DNA of 64,000 nt from Clarkia xantiana subsp. parviflora (taxonomy: Eukaryota; Streptophyta; Magnoliopsida; Myrtales; Onagraceae). The position numbers and the translations under genes were made by a program. The stretch is from the NCBI GenBank assembly GCA_036873135.1, contig JAPTYO010000003.1, positions 30,942,763-31,006,762 of the forward strand. Direction: 5' to 3'. Shown piece by piece: positions 10,540-22,340 of the stretch (position 1 is its first letter; the number at the start of each line of letters is the position of its first letter). A model generated the notes under the pieces. That model saw only the letters and a program-made list of their open reading frames with translations. It did no database searches and had not been told where the DNA came from.

Positions 10540-12692
10540 AACTTTATAAGCTGTTTCTGCAGGGTTCTATGGGTTGAAGACAGATATTCAGGACTTCACG
10601 AAGCTTGTCGATGATCTATCACTGAATGACATTCTCGAGGGATCTTGTCAGTGTCCTAGTAGAGGTAAAGAGAAGGGAAAGAAAGCAGCATACCCTAATG
10701 ATAATATAATGCAATCCGTCAGAAAGGCCTGCACTATGCTTCAGCCACTAAGGCCCGGAAAATCCCAAAACCTCGCCGAATTAGATAATTCCAGAGATCA
10801 AACAATAGCCAGCCCTTTATTGAGCTGCATGGCTGTAGAACAAAGTGGAGTCGATGATAATTCTCGAGACCCATGCACGGCGAATGTCTCATCATTAAAC
10901 GAGGTCAGTTTAAGTACATTGGGTCCAACTTGATTAGATCTGCATATAATCTTAATAATTTTATGTGAAGGTTTCAAGTCTTTACTTGATTTTTGGGTTC
11001 CTGTCAGTATACTTGATGGACATCAGTATCCATGCCTAATTCTAAAGGAAGTGCTTTTATGATGCATATATACATGTGATATGATCCCATGAGGCATCAT
11101 TTTCTGCATTGCATAAACTTGATACTTATGCTTGGTGAATCATTTCATTGTGCAACAAATATGATCAAAAGCAGTGATTAACCTTGGGAGTTTTTACTAT
11201 AAAAAAAGCAGGTTCCATGTAGAAAGTCTGAAGCAGCTATCGACCATGATGAATCAACATTATATTCACCAAAAGACTTACTAGAAAGGCTATCCCTTCC
11301 GTCCCCAAAGGATTTAGAGTCTCTGCTCATCAATGCATCGAAACCCGTTTCAGCATCAAAGAGTGCACCTGAGCTACGTTTAGGGAAGCAGGTAGCAAAG
11401 CGTGGTGGAATGCCATCTTTCCCTTGGTCCCATGCTTTTAATGGACATTTCCGATCCAATCCAGATGCAGTAAAGATGCCCGTGGGTAGGGGTTCTTTCT
11501 GTCCAGGTAAGTGGGCTAGGATGAAGAACCCCGCTAATTTATTAGGGTTTCCAAGTGACAGATTCACAAGCTTGGACTCAATCACATATGACCAGAGCCT
11601 CGTTCCAGAAACTATAGTTGCTGCTGGATCTTCTCTCGTTCAGTCTGTCAAGTGGAATCTTTCCTCCTCTTCAGCAGCTTGTTCATTTGTTTCTGGAGGT
11701 GATAAATTTTCTCCTTTTCTTAGTTAATAATTTTCTCAGTATATATTGGATTCAATTTTGTTTAGTTTCCCAATATCTAGCTTTTTTGTAATAAAACAAT
11801 TTTGAATTTACAGAACAAAATGCAGAGATGGATGATCGGCAACAAGGTACGATTTCCATCTCAAAATGAAGACTTTTCCTGCTTATATCCCCTTTAGTGA
11901 GTAGTCTGTATGGATAAGATGAAATTCATGGATTCCAGTGTAGTATAATCCGTTTTAGCACAGATTAATGCATTTAGACCAGACAAAATCCGAACTTTCA
12001 GAAAACTACATGGCTCCTATCAACAATGACTGCATTTTCACTTTTGACTTCCTTTACTGCATCACAGAATGGAACTTTGCTCTATAATTGAATAGTCTGC
12101 ATGGATAATATGAATTTCATGGATTCCAGTGTCATATAATCCGATTTAGCAGAGATTAATGCATTTAGACCAGACAAAACCCGAACTTTCAGAAAACTGC
12201 ACGGCTCCTATCAACAATGACTGCATTTTCGCATTTGATTTGCTTTTACTGCATCACTGAATGGAACTTCGCTCTATTGCAGCAGACAGATCTTGCAGCG
12301 TACTGGGCGCTGCACGGACATTGTGTGACCTGGCAGCCTGTTCCTCACGGAAGACAAAGTTACATAAACGACCTCCAATGAGATCACGATTGAAACCCGA
12401 ACCATCGATTCGTCCGTCTATAATATCGGGACACACCGGTGATGACACGGACAAGACATTCTTTACTAAGAAGCCAAAGCTTTCCCCGGCAGACAAATGT
12501 TTCTCCAAGACACCGGTGACTTGGTCTGCTCCAAAGTCTAGCAGAACATGTCTTCCTCCCACTAGTAGATTGCAATCTGTAAGTAGTAGTAGTAGTAGCT
12601 TGTTGATGAAGCAACGAAGCGATAATCACCAGAAACCGAGGAAACCAGTGCTGCCCGATTGGAATAGAGGTGGAAGAGATGGGTTCCGATGA
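8607..12692 (+). CDS. Unrecognised plant nuclear-type protein, 7 coding exons, 639 aa
   Basis: Exons: 8607-8778, 9520-9846, 10290-10439, 10563-10903, 11212-11698, 11814-11846 and 12283-12692. All junctions are GT-AG and the total is 1920 nt, exactly 640 codons with TGA. The protein starts MDAVELPYPVDVATAS. It is basic and Ser/Lys-rich, with basic clusters (KRSEKRSSK, KEKGKK) that could be nuclear localisation signals, a conserved-looking block FPWSHAFNGHFRSNPDAVK then GKWARMKNPANLLG, and a run of serines from an AGT repeat near the C-terminus. No catalytic motif, membrane segment or known domain was recognised. The block around WSHAFNGH reminds me of an uncharacterised plant-conserved protein family, but I cannot name it. 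An intronic 191-bp tandem duplication precedes the last exon. Confidence 0.75.
10483..10538. repeat. (TA)n microsatellite in intron 3
   Basis: About 28 TA units lie only 25 bp upstream of the 3' splice site at 10562 in the gene of unknown function. Confidence 0.95.
11903..12282 (+). repeat. Tandem duplication (2 x about 191 bp) spanning a 3' splice site region
   Basis: Copy A (11903-12093) and copy B (12094-12282) share the run from AGTCTG-ATGGATAA through CATTTAGACCAGACAAAA to TGGAACTT-GCTCTAT. Copy B ends in TTGCAG, the acceptor of the last exon. In copy A the matching place reads AATTG, so the duplicated acceptor is lost there. Confidence 0.85.
12579..12599 (+). repeat. (AGT)n microsatellite in coding sequence
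   Basis: A short AGT repeat inside the last exon of the 8607 gene encodes a serine run and is likely to vary in length. Confidence 0.8.
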
Positions 12693-12719
12693 GTTGTAGC
12701 GGTATCGGATCATGTGTAT

Positions 12720-13248
12720 ATAATATATGTAATTATAATTATAATTGTTGGTGAGGGCGGCGATTGGCCGTACTCAATCGACAAGATGGGTATTAGTCGA
12801 TGTTGTAACATTATCAGCTAGAACAACTTGGGTACAGCAGCAGAAAGGAGATTCCTCTGTCCCCTTGTGTGTAAATCTTTGTATAGATAAGGGCATATTT
12901 GTAATTGCTGTTTTCTGATCAAACGAGAAGCTGTATCCCTATCCCGTTCCGTTTTCGGGTATTCACTTAGGTGAACTGTTTCGCTGGTTAGGCTTAGAAG
13001 ATAAAAACCAAATAGATATTTTTTTTTATAAAATTATATAAATCATATATATTATATTGAGTGAACAGTTTGTGTATATAATCTAGTTAAAGAGATTTAT
13101 TCTCTAAAATTAAATTGGTTAAAACGTTCACTGCAGCGTTTTAAAAAAGCTGTAAAATTATATAAATCATTTGAAAAACTAGGCTCGGTTAACTTCAAGC
13201 TTATCCATTAAATTAGGCTCGTTTACACCATTAAACACACAGGTAACT
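12720..13248. other. 3' flank of the 8607 gene and a diverged duplicate of 16990-17113
   Basis: The first part is 3'-UTR-like sequence. From about 13150 to 13248 the text (CATTTGAAAAACTA, GGCTCGTTTACAC, AGGTAACT) matches 16990-17113 imperfectly, so the duplication that produced the BAH-gene copy probably starts here. Confidence 0.45.
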
Positions 13249-13640
13249 CACTACTGGAAATATAAGAATTGTCGACGAAATATTTTTGTCGGCAAAAAAG
13301 TTAACTTTGTCAGTAAAAAAGTTAACTTTGTCGGCAAAAACAGATTTAGTCGACAAAAGTAAATATTCGTCGATGAAAGTTTATGGGAGAAACGCCCGTT
13401 GAAAAATGTTTTTACGATGAAATTTTGAAAAAAAAAAATATCGTCAGTAAAAAACTTTTACTGACAAATAATTTTCGTCAAATAAAGTTTTCAAGCCAAC
13501 TGCGGGCTAGCCCAAAAATAGTTTTTCTGACGGACTGATTTCCTCAGTAATACACTTTTAATGACAAAATCAATTCAGTCGGTAAAAATTACTTCGTTTT
13601 TCAAAAAAAAATTAAATTATTTAGGAAATAATTAATAAAA
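13249..13640. mobile_element. CACTA-like transposon end
   Basis: It starts CACTACTGGAAAT, the CACTA-type terminus, followed by subterminal repeats of GTCGGCAAAA, GTCGACAAAAG and GTCGGTAAAA. No matching right end (TTTCCAGTAGTG) was found, so the element is truncated or its end has decayed. Confidence 0.5.
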
Positions 13641-14111
13641 TAATAACCCATTACATAATATTTCAATTACAATTCTTTTCAGTGCCATCAATCTATTACT
13701 AATAGTGCAATCCTTGAGCAGTGATACACACCAACTTATAGGAACTTCTTCATTACTTGTTTTTCTACGAAACAACACAACTTCATAGTATTTAACATAA
13801 TGATTTGCTGGATTGACAAGGATTGGAGAATTTTCAATAATGACACCTTATTGAAGTCTACATTCTGTCTTACTACAATTTCGGGTAAATCCTTCTATAT
13901 TTCTTCAGTCTTGAAAGAAGTAAGTGTATGCATCCTTTGTAGAGATATTTTTTCCATCCAAACGCTCTCTTTTTGGATAAGGGATCCGTTGACAACACAT
14001 GAATAGTAATACTAATAACTACAAATAGAACACTAACGTAAGAATTAACCCGCTAAACACAAATAGGTTTTATTAAGCCTCAAAAGGCATTACATAGAAA
14101 GAATAGACTAT

Positions 14112-14310
14112 CAGAAGTTTAGGGTCAATCACGAGCTTGACACATGACACTTAACGGCCAAATTGGACGGAAATTTAACGGCGGTACCAAAAGGCTACAA
14201 AGTTGAAAGGGCTGGTACCAAAAGGTACACAAAAGTTGAAGTAGTACTAAAAGTCAATTCTTGTTAAAGAAGTGGTACTGAAAGTACCTTTAACCCTCTA
14301 TATATATATA
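14112..14310. mobile_element. MITE arm inside the duplicate
   Basis: Text such as GACACTTAACGG, GGTACCAAAAGG and AAAAGTTGAA resembles arms of the palindromic MITE in the HMA5 intron (35935-36480) and those near 53300 and 63339. It is absent from the matching place in the intact BAH gene. Only one arm is visible. Confidence 0.4.
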
Positions 14311-14643
14311 TGTCCAGCACGGATAATGTCCATTACAGCTGCTAACACGCTACATCTACACAGCAAAACAAGTTAAGAAGAACCAATTCAACATTCTTCC
14401 GTTCATCTAAAATACTAAACTTTACTAAACAAATTTTAGAAAAGTTGAGTAAAATACCATTGAGTCCTTTTCTTGGGATTCAACAGGTGTTTCCACATTC
14501 CCATTATCACTTAATTCGAATCCAAATGTAATGGACCATAATGTGCACTTAACATCAATATTATCACTTGATTCTCATTATCACTTGATTTCGAATCCCA
14601 ATGTCCACACTTAACATCAATATGTCATCCTTGGCTTGAGTTA

Positions 14644-15267
14644 TGATGGGTTTCGATATAGCCGTTAGGCCCATTAACAACGAGTAAACGGTGAGTAGGC
14701 CCACTGGGCTCCAAAAGAGGCCTAGAGGACCAATATGAGGGGTCCCGACAAGGTCGGTCCCGATATATGAGCTGGACGCTCCCGATGGAATGCCTTTGAG
14801 TAGGCCCCGATGTTGAATCCCTGAGGATGTTGGCCATGTCCCGATGACGATGGGCCCCGAGCGGTGACCAAAGGAGATAACTCTGGAGTCCCCGATATCC
14901 GTCGGGACTTGCCACCAGAGGATGAAGCCGAGAAACACGCCCACTATCAGCGTAGTGGGGAAGTGGCCTGAAAAGACGGAACGTGGGCAAGTGGCCGAGA
15001 TAAATGGAACGTGGGCTAACTGCCCCCGGCAGTTATCTCAACAGGTAACTGGGGTAACTCCTCCCCTATATAAAGGAAGGAATTACCTCAGAACGGAAAC
15101 TGAGACTCATACTCTCATACATACTTGCCTACATCGAGATACTCATTTAAGGATCGGAGAGGGATTCTGGGTCACCACCCGGTCTATCCCTTTTTGCAGG
15201 ATTACTTGGAGCATAGGAGTTCAGACTTCCGTCAAGAACGTGCCGGAGTTCCAATCGTGATCCAACA
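14644..15267 (+). mobile_element. Solo LTR, 624 bp, with 5-bp target duplication
   Basis: It begins TGATGGG, ends TCCAACA and is flanked on both sides by AGTTA (14639-14643 and 15268-15272). Removing it restores the intron/exon text of the BAH-gene duplicate, which confirms the insertion point. A CTATATAAAGG TATA box at about 15066-15076 shows the LTR promoter faces right. No internal retrotransposon region remains. Confidence 0.9.
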
Positions 15268-15328
15268 AGTTATATCATATTATATAGTACCATGAGTTAT
15301 AAGATTTTATAATGCAGATTTTGACTTA

Positions 15329-15331
<3 letters not shown>

Positions 15332-15388
<57 letters not shown>
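15332..15388. repeat. (TA)n microsatellite
   Basis: A TA array of about 56 bp in the duplicate's intron 2. The intact gene has only CATATACAAGG at this place, so the array expanded in the decayed copy. Confidence 0.95.
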
Positions 15389-15911
15389 AGGTAAATAGTG
15401 CTTCAGTAAGATATAAAACTTCCAATTATTTTTAATTAAACACTGAAAGAGGCAATTACCTTGATGATAACAATATGAGGTTTTTGACACATCTCTTCCA
15501 ATTTTGACACATCGCCTCATACTCATAGAGATTAAATTGGTCAGAGTGAAATTATGAAATTAAGGGAAAAAGACATATCTTTTATCATGTTTAATTTTTA
15601 AAAAAGACGTGTCTTATTAAATATATACACAAACTCTAAAATTATTTTTAAAATGATCGAATCGAACTTCGCAAATACTCGGCTCGATAACACCCCACCC
15701 CTAGTTATCATCCATCACTTCAATTATCATAATAAGTAAATATGCACATATATCAATTTTTTGTAGTGGGTTTCATTTATATATTGGTAAAAACGGAGAT
15801 GACCCTAATCTGGAAGCCATCATACGTCATAATGTTTTCTCCGCCCAGTCACTCTTTGAAACAGTGGTAAAACCTTCTTGTCCAGTGTTTTAAGGAGCTT
15901 CAATGGTTATT

Positions 15912-16820
15912 TACTACTGGAAATCCTAGAACTAGCAACGGAATTTCGTTCCGTCGGTATATTTCGTCGCTAAATGTGTATTTGACAACTAACTAAAATT
16001 TTCATTGATATAAATGATGTGCAATATTGCCGACAATATTTGTTTCCTCGATAAAACTATAATAATCATTTAACGCGAAATTCATATTTTGTTGGGTAAA
16101 AACCTCAGTATTCCTAACAAAATTATATTTTCAGAAATGATTCAACATTTGACTGATAAAGTGTGAATGACATGGGATTAGTATTTACGGAAAGTATTAT
16201 TAAATTAATCTTTTTTTTTGTCTTCTATTCGCTTGGAAGTCGCATGCCTACATTTGCATGGACTAGCACAATTCTTATATTTTTATTGACAAAGAATATC
16301 AACTTTCTCGACAAATTATATTCTTATCAGAAAAGACCATATTTGCCGAAGGATTATGAAATTCGTCGATAAAAGTCCTCAATTTTTCCTATAATATTAC
16401 AACATCGTCGGCAAAGAATTTTATTTACCGACGAAATTATAGTTTGTCGCAATGTAATTTCTTTGCCGATGAAATACATTTTGTTGTATAGACATTCTTT
16501 ACTGGTAAAAAATATTTGGTCGGCAAAGATCTTTGCCGAGGAAGATAAAATTGTGTTGCCACAACTCATCACTTTTGCCGACCACATTTATTGTCGCCAT
16601 CATATATAGTCAACTTTCCGACAGAATTCATATTTAGTCGGTAAAGGAAACTTTTGCGATCAAATTAACTTTAGTCGGGAAAGATGACCTTCTGTGACGA
16701 TGAAATTAAAATTTGTCTGAAAAGATGACCATCCTTGTTTATAAAATTAAATTTAGTCGGGAAAGAAGACCATCTTTATGACTTTCCTATAAAATTTGCA
16801 CATCGGTATAATAACAAAAA
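15912..16820. mobile_element. CACTA-like element with many subterminal repeats
   Basis: It begins near TACTACTGGAAATCC and holds more than a dozen scattered motifs of the type TTTGCCGACGAAATT, GTCGGCAAAG and GTCGGTAAAG in both orientations, the usual subterminal pattern of CACTA elements. No transposase frame is visible and the right end is unclear. Confidence 0.5.
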
Positions 16821-17113
16821 TTGCTAAAAAAATTAAAATAATATGTATATGCGGTTGAAAGCAAATAAAACTACAAAAACTCTAAATTATAAAATAATCC
16901 ACTATATTTAAATAGCTAGTTTAATCATTTAGATTAATATTCAAAACCGTTTACCAAATCCCAATAGGATTCTAAGAAAAATCATAAAATTACATAAACC
17001 ATTTGTAAAACTAAGCACACTCAATTTCAATCTTACCAAAAAGGTCCTAAATTGAGTTCGAGTAGGTCAAAACTCGTCCCGACTCGTTTACACACAAGTA
17101 ACTTACTTACTGG

Positions 17114-17267
17114 TTTCATTAAGCCTCAAAGGGCATATTATAGACAGAATAGACAAGAGCCTTGGCAATCAAGTCAAGAGCACCCAAATGTTTCATTAAG
17201 CCTCAAAAGGCATAACATAGACAGAATAGACTAGAGCCTTGGCAAACAAGTCAATAGCACCCAAATG
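17114..17267. repeat. Tandem duplication, 2 x 77 bp
   Basis: Units 17114-17190 and 17191-17267 both run from TTTCATTAAGCCTCAAA to GCACCCAAATG, just downstream of the BAH gene's stop codon. The decayed copy has the motif once (about 14069). Confidence 0.9.
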
Positions 17268-17440
17268 TGGATTTATATCATTGGTTTACTTCTCTGTTAT
17301 CCATAGTAGGAGAATTAATACATACATATCTATGATCTTTACCATCAAAGACTCAGTCAGCTGGTCTGAATTACTTGACCCCCAAGAAACTAAAACTAAG
17401 ACTATACTCAACAGACTATCTTACTGTACACTCAACCTAT

Positions 17441-20400
17441 CTACTCCGCGGCCTTTTGAGCCTCACTGCCACCATCCACAGCTTTCTTCGTAGGTTCAGA
17501 ACCCGTATCGGTTTTAGGCTTACCAATGGACTTTTGTCTCTCCAACACGGGCATGTAAGCCTCGGTGCTTTTCTTGAGGGCTTCATTGGCACTGACCGGC
17601 TTCCCCGGCTCCCGGGGGCTGTTCAGCTGCTTCTCCACACTGTCAAACTTGGCTGTGGCCCACGGTGCGGTCCCCACGTTTGCTGCTGAGTTTGGTGTAG
17701 TGATGGATAGCATGGAGATCGCGTCTCTGGATGAGAACCACGAATGCCCACAAGCAGTGCACTCCAGCTGAAACAAGTGAAAACTCAGGAAACGCTGAAC
17801 CAGACACCATCTATATTAGAAGAAGCATTATTACCTGATATCTATCTTCATGTCCAGCACGGATAATGTCCATTACGCCTGCTAACTCGCTACATCTCGA
17901 ACATCGAGCATCCGTCATCTATTGAATGGACCAGAATGAACATAACACAGATGAGAATCACATGTTTTTACTTTTTTTTTTTTTGGAGTGAGTTGAAATG
18001 TAATGAGTTAAATGGTGGAGGGAACCTGAATTTGGTTTGACTCTTCAGGCTCCTTGGTTGCAGTCTCTTCATGCGTCAATCCCTCCTGCAAAATTCGTGT
18101 TTTGTTTCTTTTGCGTTAATCACTTTCTGTTCAAAATGAACGGGTAAAGTGATAGTGCAACACTTTGAAATTCTGAGTTATCTGAAAGTGACAAAAATTA
18201 TCTCGTACTAATATGTCAAACCGTTTCTTTCTTAAATACCTAAATGATTTTAATCCCTTAAATATATAGCATGCAAAGTCTGCCTCTAGCCAGTTTTGAT
18301 TTAATTGTGGAGGATTGTTGCAATTGAGGATTTCCCAAATTGCTTCTAACTGAAACGGGTGCTTCCATAGGAATAACTTGATGATTATTGAGTGAACATC
18401 CTAGTTAACATGTTTGTGAAACATTCTGTACATAAATCTGCAATAGAATAATAGCAGGTAATCTACGCAATGATGGCTGCAAAGCTAAAGAGCTTATATG
18501 CAAGAGAGGCCATGCATATAGTTAGATATGGAAGACAACGATCCACACAGCAGGTTGCAAAGATTATACCTTCAATTCAGTTGGTGTCATGTTAAGAATC
18601 TTTGAGGGTTCCAACTCTCCACTTAAAACACGCCTAGCCAGAAATGAGTTACTCTGCAAAGTATAGAACCACATATATTATTCTTCAAATATACACATAC
18701 ATAGCATGGATCCAAAAGGATGTAAGGTTATCTGATGAATGATCTGGCAACTGTTACGCACCTTCAGATTGAAGATTAGCGATCTCATCTTTTGGTTATA
18801 CTTCTGAAAATCTGCAGCAAGAGCTTCATGTGAAGCTTTCTCCAAAGATGTTAATGTTGAGATAGCAGCATCGGGCCAGGTTAAAGGCTTCTCCCCCTAC
18901 ACAGCAAAACAAAGTTAAAATGTTAAGAAGAACCAAGTCATTCTCATATCTTCAGTTCATATAAAATACTAAACTTTATCAAACAAATTTTATAAAAGTC
19001 GAGCAAAATACCATTGAGTCCTTTTCTTGGGATTCAACAGGAGTTTCGACATTCCCATTATCACTTGGTTTCGAATCCCAAATGTATTGGACTGTCCGAA
19101 GAAGCTTCTCCAACCACTTATCTCGATGATCATCTCCTGTTAGTACATTGAATTGCACTAACATCGCAGTATACTCATTTGCATTGGCTGGAACAGCTCC
19201 TGGAGTATCTGGCTTCATCGAGGCATCTTCCTCCGGTGATGTATGTCTTCTACGGAAACTCCTTTTGACCTTTAACAGCTCTTCATTGTCAGTGTTCTCA
19301 TCTGTTTTGATATCTGGAAGATCTACCAAGCGTGACATTGTCTTCTGAACAAGAAGATTGATCTCATGCTGCTTGTTGTCTTCATAATCTTTATCTGTTA
19401 GCTTCCACAGTTTCTTTTCCACTGTATCATACACCTTTTGCACAATGAAACCAGGATGCTGCTTCCTGCTTGGAATCTGCTTGTGTATTGGCACAAAATG
19501 CACCACACACTTGTGCATCACTGATTCAGCTGGGACATCATCGCGATGAAAGCTATAAAATAGCTCCCTTGTGTCACTTGACTGCCAATTTCCACCACCT
19601 TTCTTCTCTGCCTCCTCGGGGCGATAGAACCATTGTCCAGTTACCATCAACATGCCATCCTTGGCTTGAGTTATATCCTATTACAAAGTACCACAAGAGG
19701 AAACGTTATAAGATCTTATAATGCAGATTTAATTTAAACATATACAAGGTAAATAGTGCTTAAGTAAGAGATAGCACTTCCAATTATTTGAAATCAAACA
19801 CTCTTCTGAGTGCAATTACCTTGATGATAGCAACATAGGGTTTTTGACCTTTCTCTTCAGGGACTAAAAGCACAGGATCCTCCTGAGAAAAGACAACAAT
19901 AAAATAAGCCATCTCATTGAGATTAAATTGGTCAGAGTGATCTAAAGTTCCGTATTCAGGATTTAACCTGCTAGCTAAATTTACAGCAATGATATTTACT
20001 AGCATATACTTGCAGTGCGAGATAAAAGAATGCTTGGGAATGTTAGCTAACTTGTAACCCCAGATGACACCAAAGAAATATTCATTGGATTACAACAACA
20101 AAATGCGGGTCTTGCAGATTCTGGAAAATGCACTAAAAGAAACTGATATCTCAGGAGGCATCAATGACACTCTATCAAGAAGGGCCTACACAGATACCAA
20201 AATAATCTGCATCTCAGCTTTCAATGATGATACTACCCCATATGTATAGCATAACAAGAATCTTTGTTATGTAAGTTTCAAGAATGTGTGTGTTCATAAC
20301 AAGAACTACCATTGGAAAGTATAGCAACTGTCAATCTTCATTGTAACTATCATTTTTTAGAATTGACTTCTTTATCTTTCACTTCAGAACAGATGTGACA

Positions 20401-21472
20401 AGCAAATGCAAACCTTGATTGTTCAGTTACCAATCCGTGAAACTTATTAATCCAAACGTCAAGGCCTCATATTTGTACACAGTGACTCCACTAAAAGTAA
20501 AATACTTGCAATATTCCAGGTTAGGAAGCCTTGCATGAAATAAATATGATTGAGATAAATACCCAACTTCAATAAGTGTGATATTACAGTGAATCAGTGA
20601 TGAAAAGAAATATCAATCCAGATCAATTCACAATGAGTCTTTGTTCATATACCAAGTTTACAAGATATATCATTTGATGGGCTCAATTTTCCAGAAGATC
20701 TTATTGTTTCTTATCAGGAGATCTAATTGTAGAAATCATAGCTACATGATTCTTTTTCCACACACCTTTCCATATTACTAATAACAGTAATTGCACTAAG
20801 AAGAAAGTCATTACTTCTGAATACTGATAAGATGATCATGTGTACTAAACACATCTGCATAACTGGGTGGAAGCTTATTAGCAGGGAAGTGATCAAAGTT
20901 CAGATTCTCAGCGATTCTTTTCAAACCTGTCTCTAAAACATACATCTAGGATTATGATTGGCAGCTCCAGGCACTATTAATTAACAAATAGGAAAATGCA
21001 TCAAACCCCTAAATCATCCCATACGTTTCAGAAGCTGAAAATAAACATAAAGCAATAATCCAAAAGCTAAAGCAGCTTCATTTTGGTGCTAACCAACAAA
21101 TTGATGAATCTACCCAATTTTTTTTATTTTTATTTTTTTACAAATTATAGGAAAAAAACTCACAAGGTCATAGTGATTCCCATCGTACTCAAAAGCCAGG
21201 AAATGGCTCTTGCGACCTCTGCCTTTACCTGAAACCCTAACCGCCTCGCCAACAGGCTTGGCCTCTTCCTCTTGCTCCTCCTCTTGCTCCCCTTCCTCCT
21301 CCATATCCTCAGCTCCATCACCTTGCCTCTCCTCGATCTCGGAAACCCTAGCCTTCTTAGAATTTGGCCTGTCGGCAGCTTCTTCCTCGTCTCTGCCGGA
21401 ACGCGTCACACGCTTGAACACCACCGCCTCCTCCTCATCGTCGTCGCTAGACGCCACGCGCCGATTGCCCAT
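17441..21472 (-). CDS. BAH domain plus TFIIS-central-domain chromatin protein (AIPP3/BDT1-like), 575 aa
   Basis: Eight exons: 21164-21472, 19820-19882, 19012-19677, 18762-18896, 18570-18653, 18026-18085, 17835-17918 and 17441-17767. All are phase 0 with GT-AG junctions. An in-frame TAA directly precedes the ATG, which fixes the start. Residues 1-90 are acidic and Lys/Arg-rich (long Glu run). A BAH domain follows at about 95-230 (EDPVLLVPEE, GQWFYRPEEAEK, CVVHFVPIHKQIP), then a TFS2M-like helical region at about 280-430 (RDKWLEKLL to TPTELK). A zinc-ribbon pattern lies at about 445-480 (CSRC ... CTACGHSW), with a disordered tail. Arabidopsis AIPP3/BDT1 (BAH plus TFS2M) reads H3K27me3 and represses genes with PHD partners and CPL2; that role is inferred by family resemblance. 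A broken partial copy lies immediately downstream. Confidence 0.85.
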
Positions 21473-21667
21473 TTAGCTTATGAATTCTGGTTTGCCCTCG
21501 CGGTTACCAACGGCCCTGGTGGTTACGGTGGCTGTAGAGAGTTGCTGGGGAGAATTAGGTGACGACGGAGATAGGCTCAAGCTCGCGACTTTCTTTCAGC
21601 TACCTTTGTACCCGACCCATGTTCACCGTTGGGTCGATTGATGGACCCGATCCTGACCCGTTATAAC

Positions 21668-22066
21668 TATGTATGTAAGCGAGTCAAGTTCGACTCGATC
21701 AGTATTTGTCTAAGTTCGAACTCGGTCGAGTTTTAATTTTGAAACTCGAACGCGACTTGAATTCAAACTCGATATAATTGAACTCGGCTCGACTCGTTAA
21801 GCAATTATAACATCACAATTAGCAATTCTCTTAACAAAAAAATCGAGCTCGACTCGACTAAACTCGAACTTAGTTAATTTTATATTTTATATATTAATTA
21901 ATTAGTTTAAACAATAATAAGAATAATAATCAAATTCGACTTATAAACTCGAATTCAAACTCGTTTAGACCCTCGAGTAATTCGTATTGAATATTATCAA
22001 GCTCGAACTCGATCGACCTTGACGAGTCGAATTCAATTTTTGATCGAATCTATTTTTACACTCCTA
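21668..22066. mobile_element. CGAG-rich hAT-type MITE
   Basis: It is flanked by GTTATAAC (21660-21667) and GTTATAAT (22067-22074), an 8-bp target duplication with one mismatch. Ends read TATGTATGTAA and, on the other strand, TAGGAGTGTAA. The interior is dense in GAGTCGA/TCGAACTCG motifs. It lies between the divergent BAH and YqgF genes, about 190 bp from the BAH start codon. Confidence 0.65.
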
Positions 22067-22129
22067 GTTATAATGAAGCACATCCTAAAATTTTTCCTGC
22101 GAGTCAGTCACTACCCCTAACCCCACATT

Positions 22130-22340
22130 TCTGGTTTCCCTCGCAAGTCGCAGCCTCTGCCTGGCAGTCCCGCTCAGTCTACTCTACCTCACACGGGCCA
22201 AGGCGACGGCGCTCCGGCGGCCGCTGCTCTTCCCCTGCCGTTCCGGCCGCCTCCTCTCATTCCAGGTCCAGGCGAACCCTGGTGCTGCCGATTCCGGCGA
22301 ACCCTGCTACTGCTGCTGATTCCGTCGATCCCTCCGACCG
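22130..22340 (+). promoter_or_regulatory. GC-rich 5' leader exon of the YqgF gene
   Basis: A GC-rich stretch without ATG ends at CCGACCG/GTAAGCC, a strong donor, and the coding exon begins 500 bp downstream. This fits a non-coding first exon with an intron in the 5' UTR. The transcription start is not defined. Confidence 0.5.

Larger units (their letters stand above)
14060..15560 (-). pseudogene. Partial, intron-retaining duplicate of the BAH/TFIIS-like gene
   Basis: Segments match the intact gene at 17441-21472 in order: the 3' flank at 14069-14110 (AAGCCTCAAAAGGCAT), exon 7 at 14311-14357 (TGTCCAGCACGGATAATGTC), the exon 4/3 boundary and part of exon 3 at 14360-14640, then intron 2 and exon 2 from 15268 on (CAATTACCTTGATGATA). 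Introns are kept, so this is a genomic tandem duplication, not a retrocopy. Exons 8, 6, 5 and 1 and most of exons 3 and 4 are missing or scrambled, frames are broken, and a solo LTR (14644-15267) and a (TA)n array split the copy. It cannot encode the protein. Confidence 0.8.

Noticed and set aside
14564..14990. Minus-strand open frames of 121-126 codons
   Set aside because: They lie inside the solo LTR, which reads as a promoter-bearing LTR with target duplications, and match no protein family.
21210..21562. Long open frames on the plus strand opposite exon 1 of the BAH gene
   Set aside because: They are shadows of the acidic Glu-rich coding exon (GAG/GAA codons read as CTC/TTC on the other strand).
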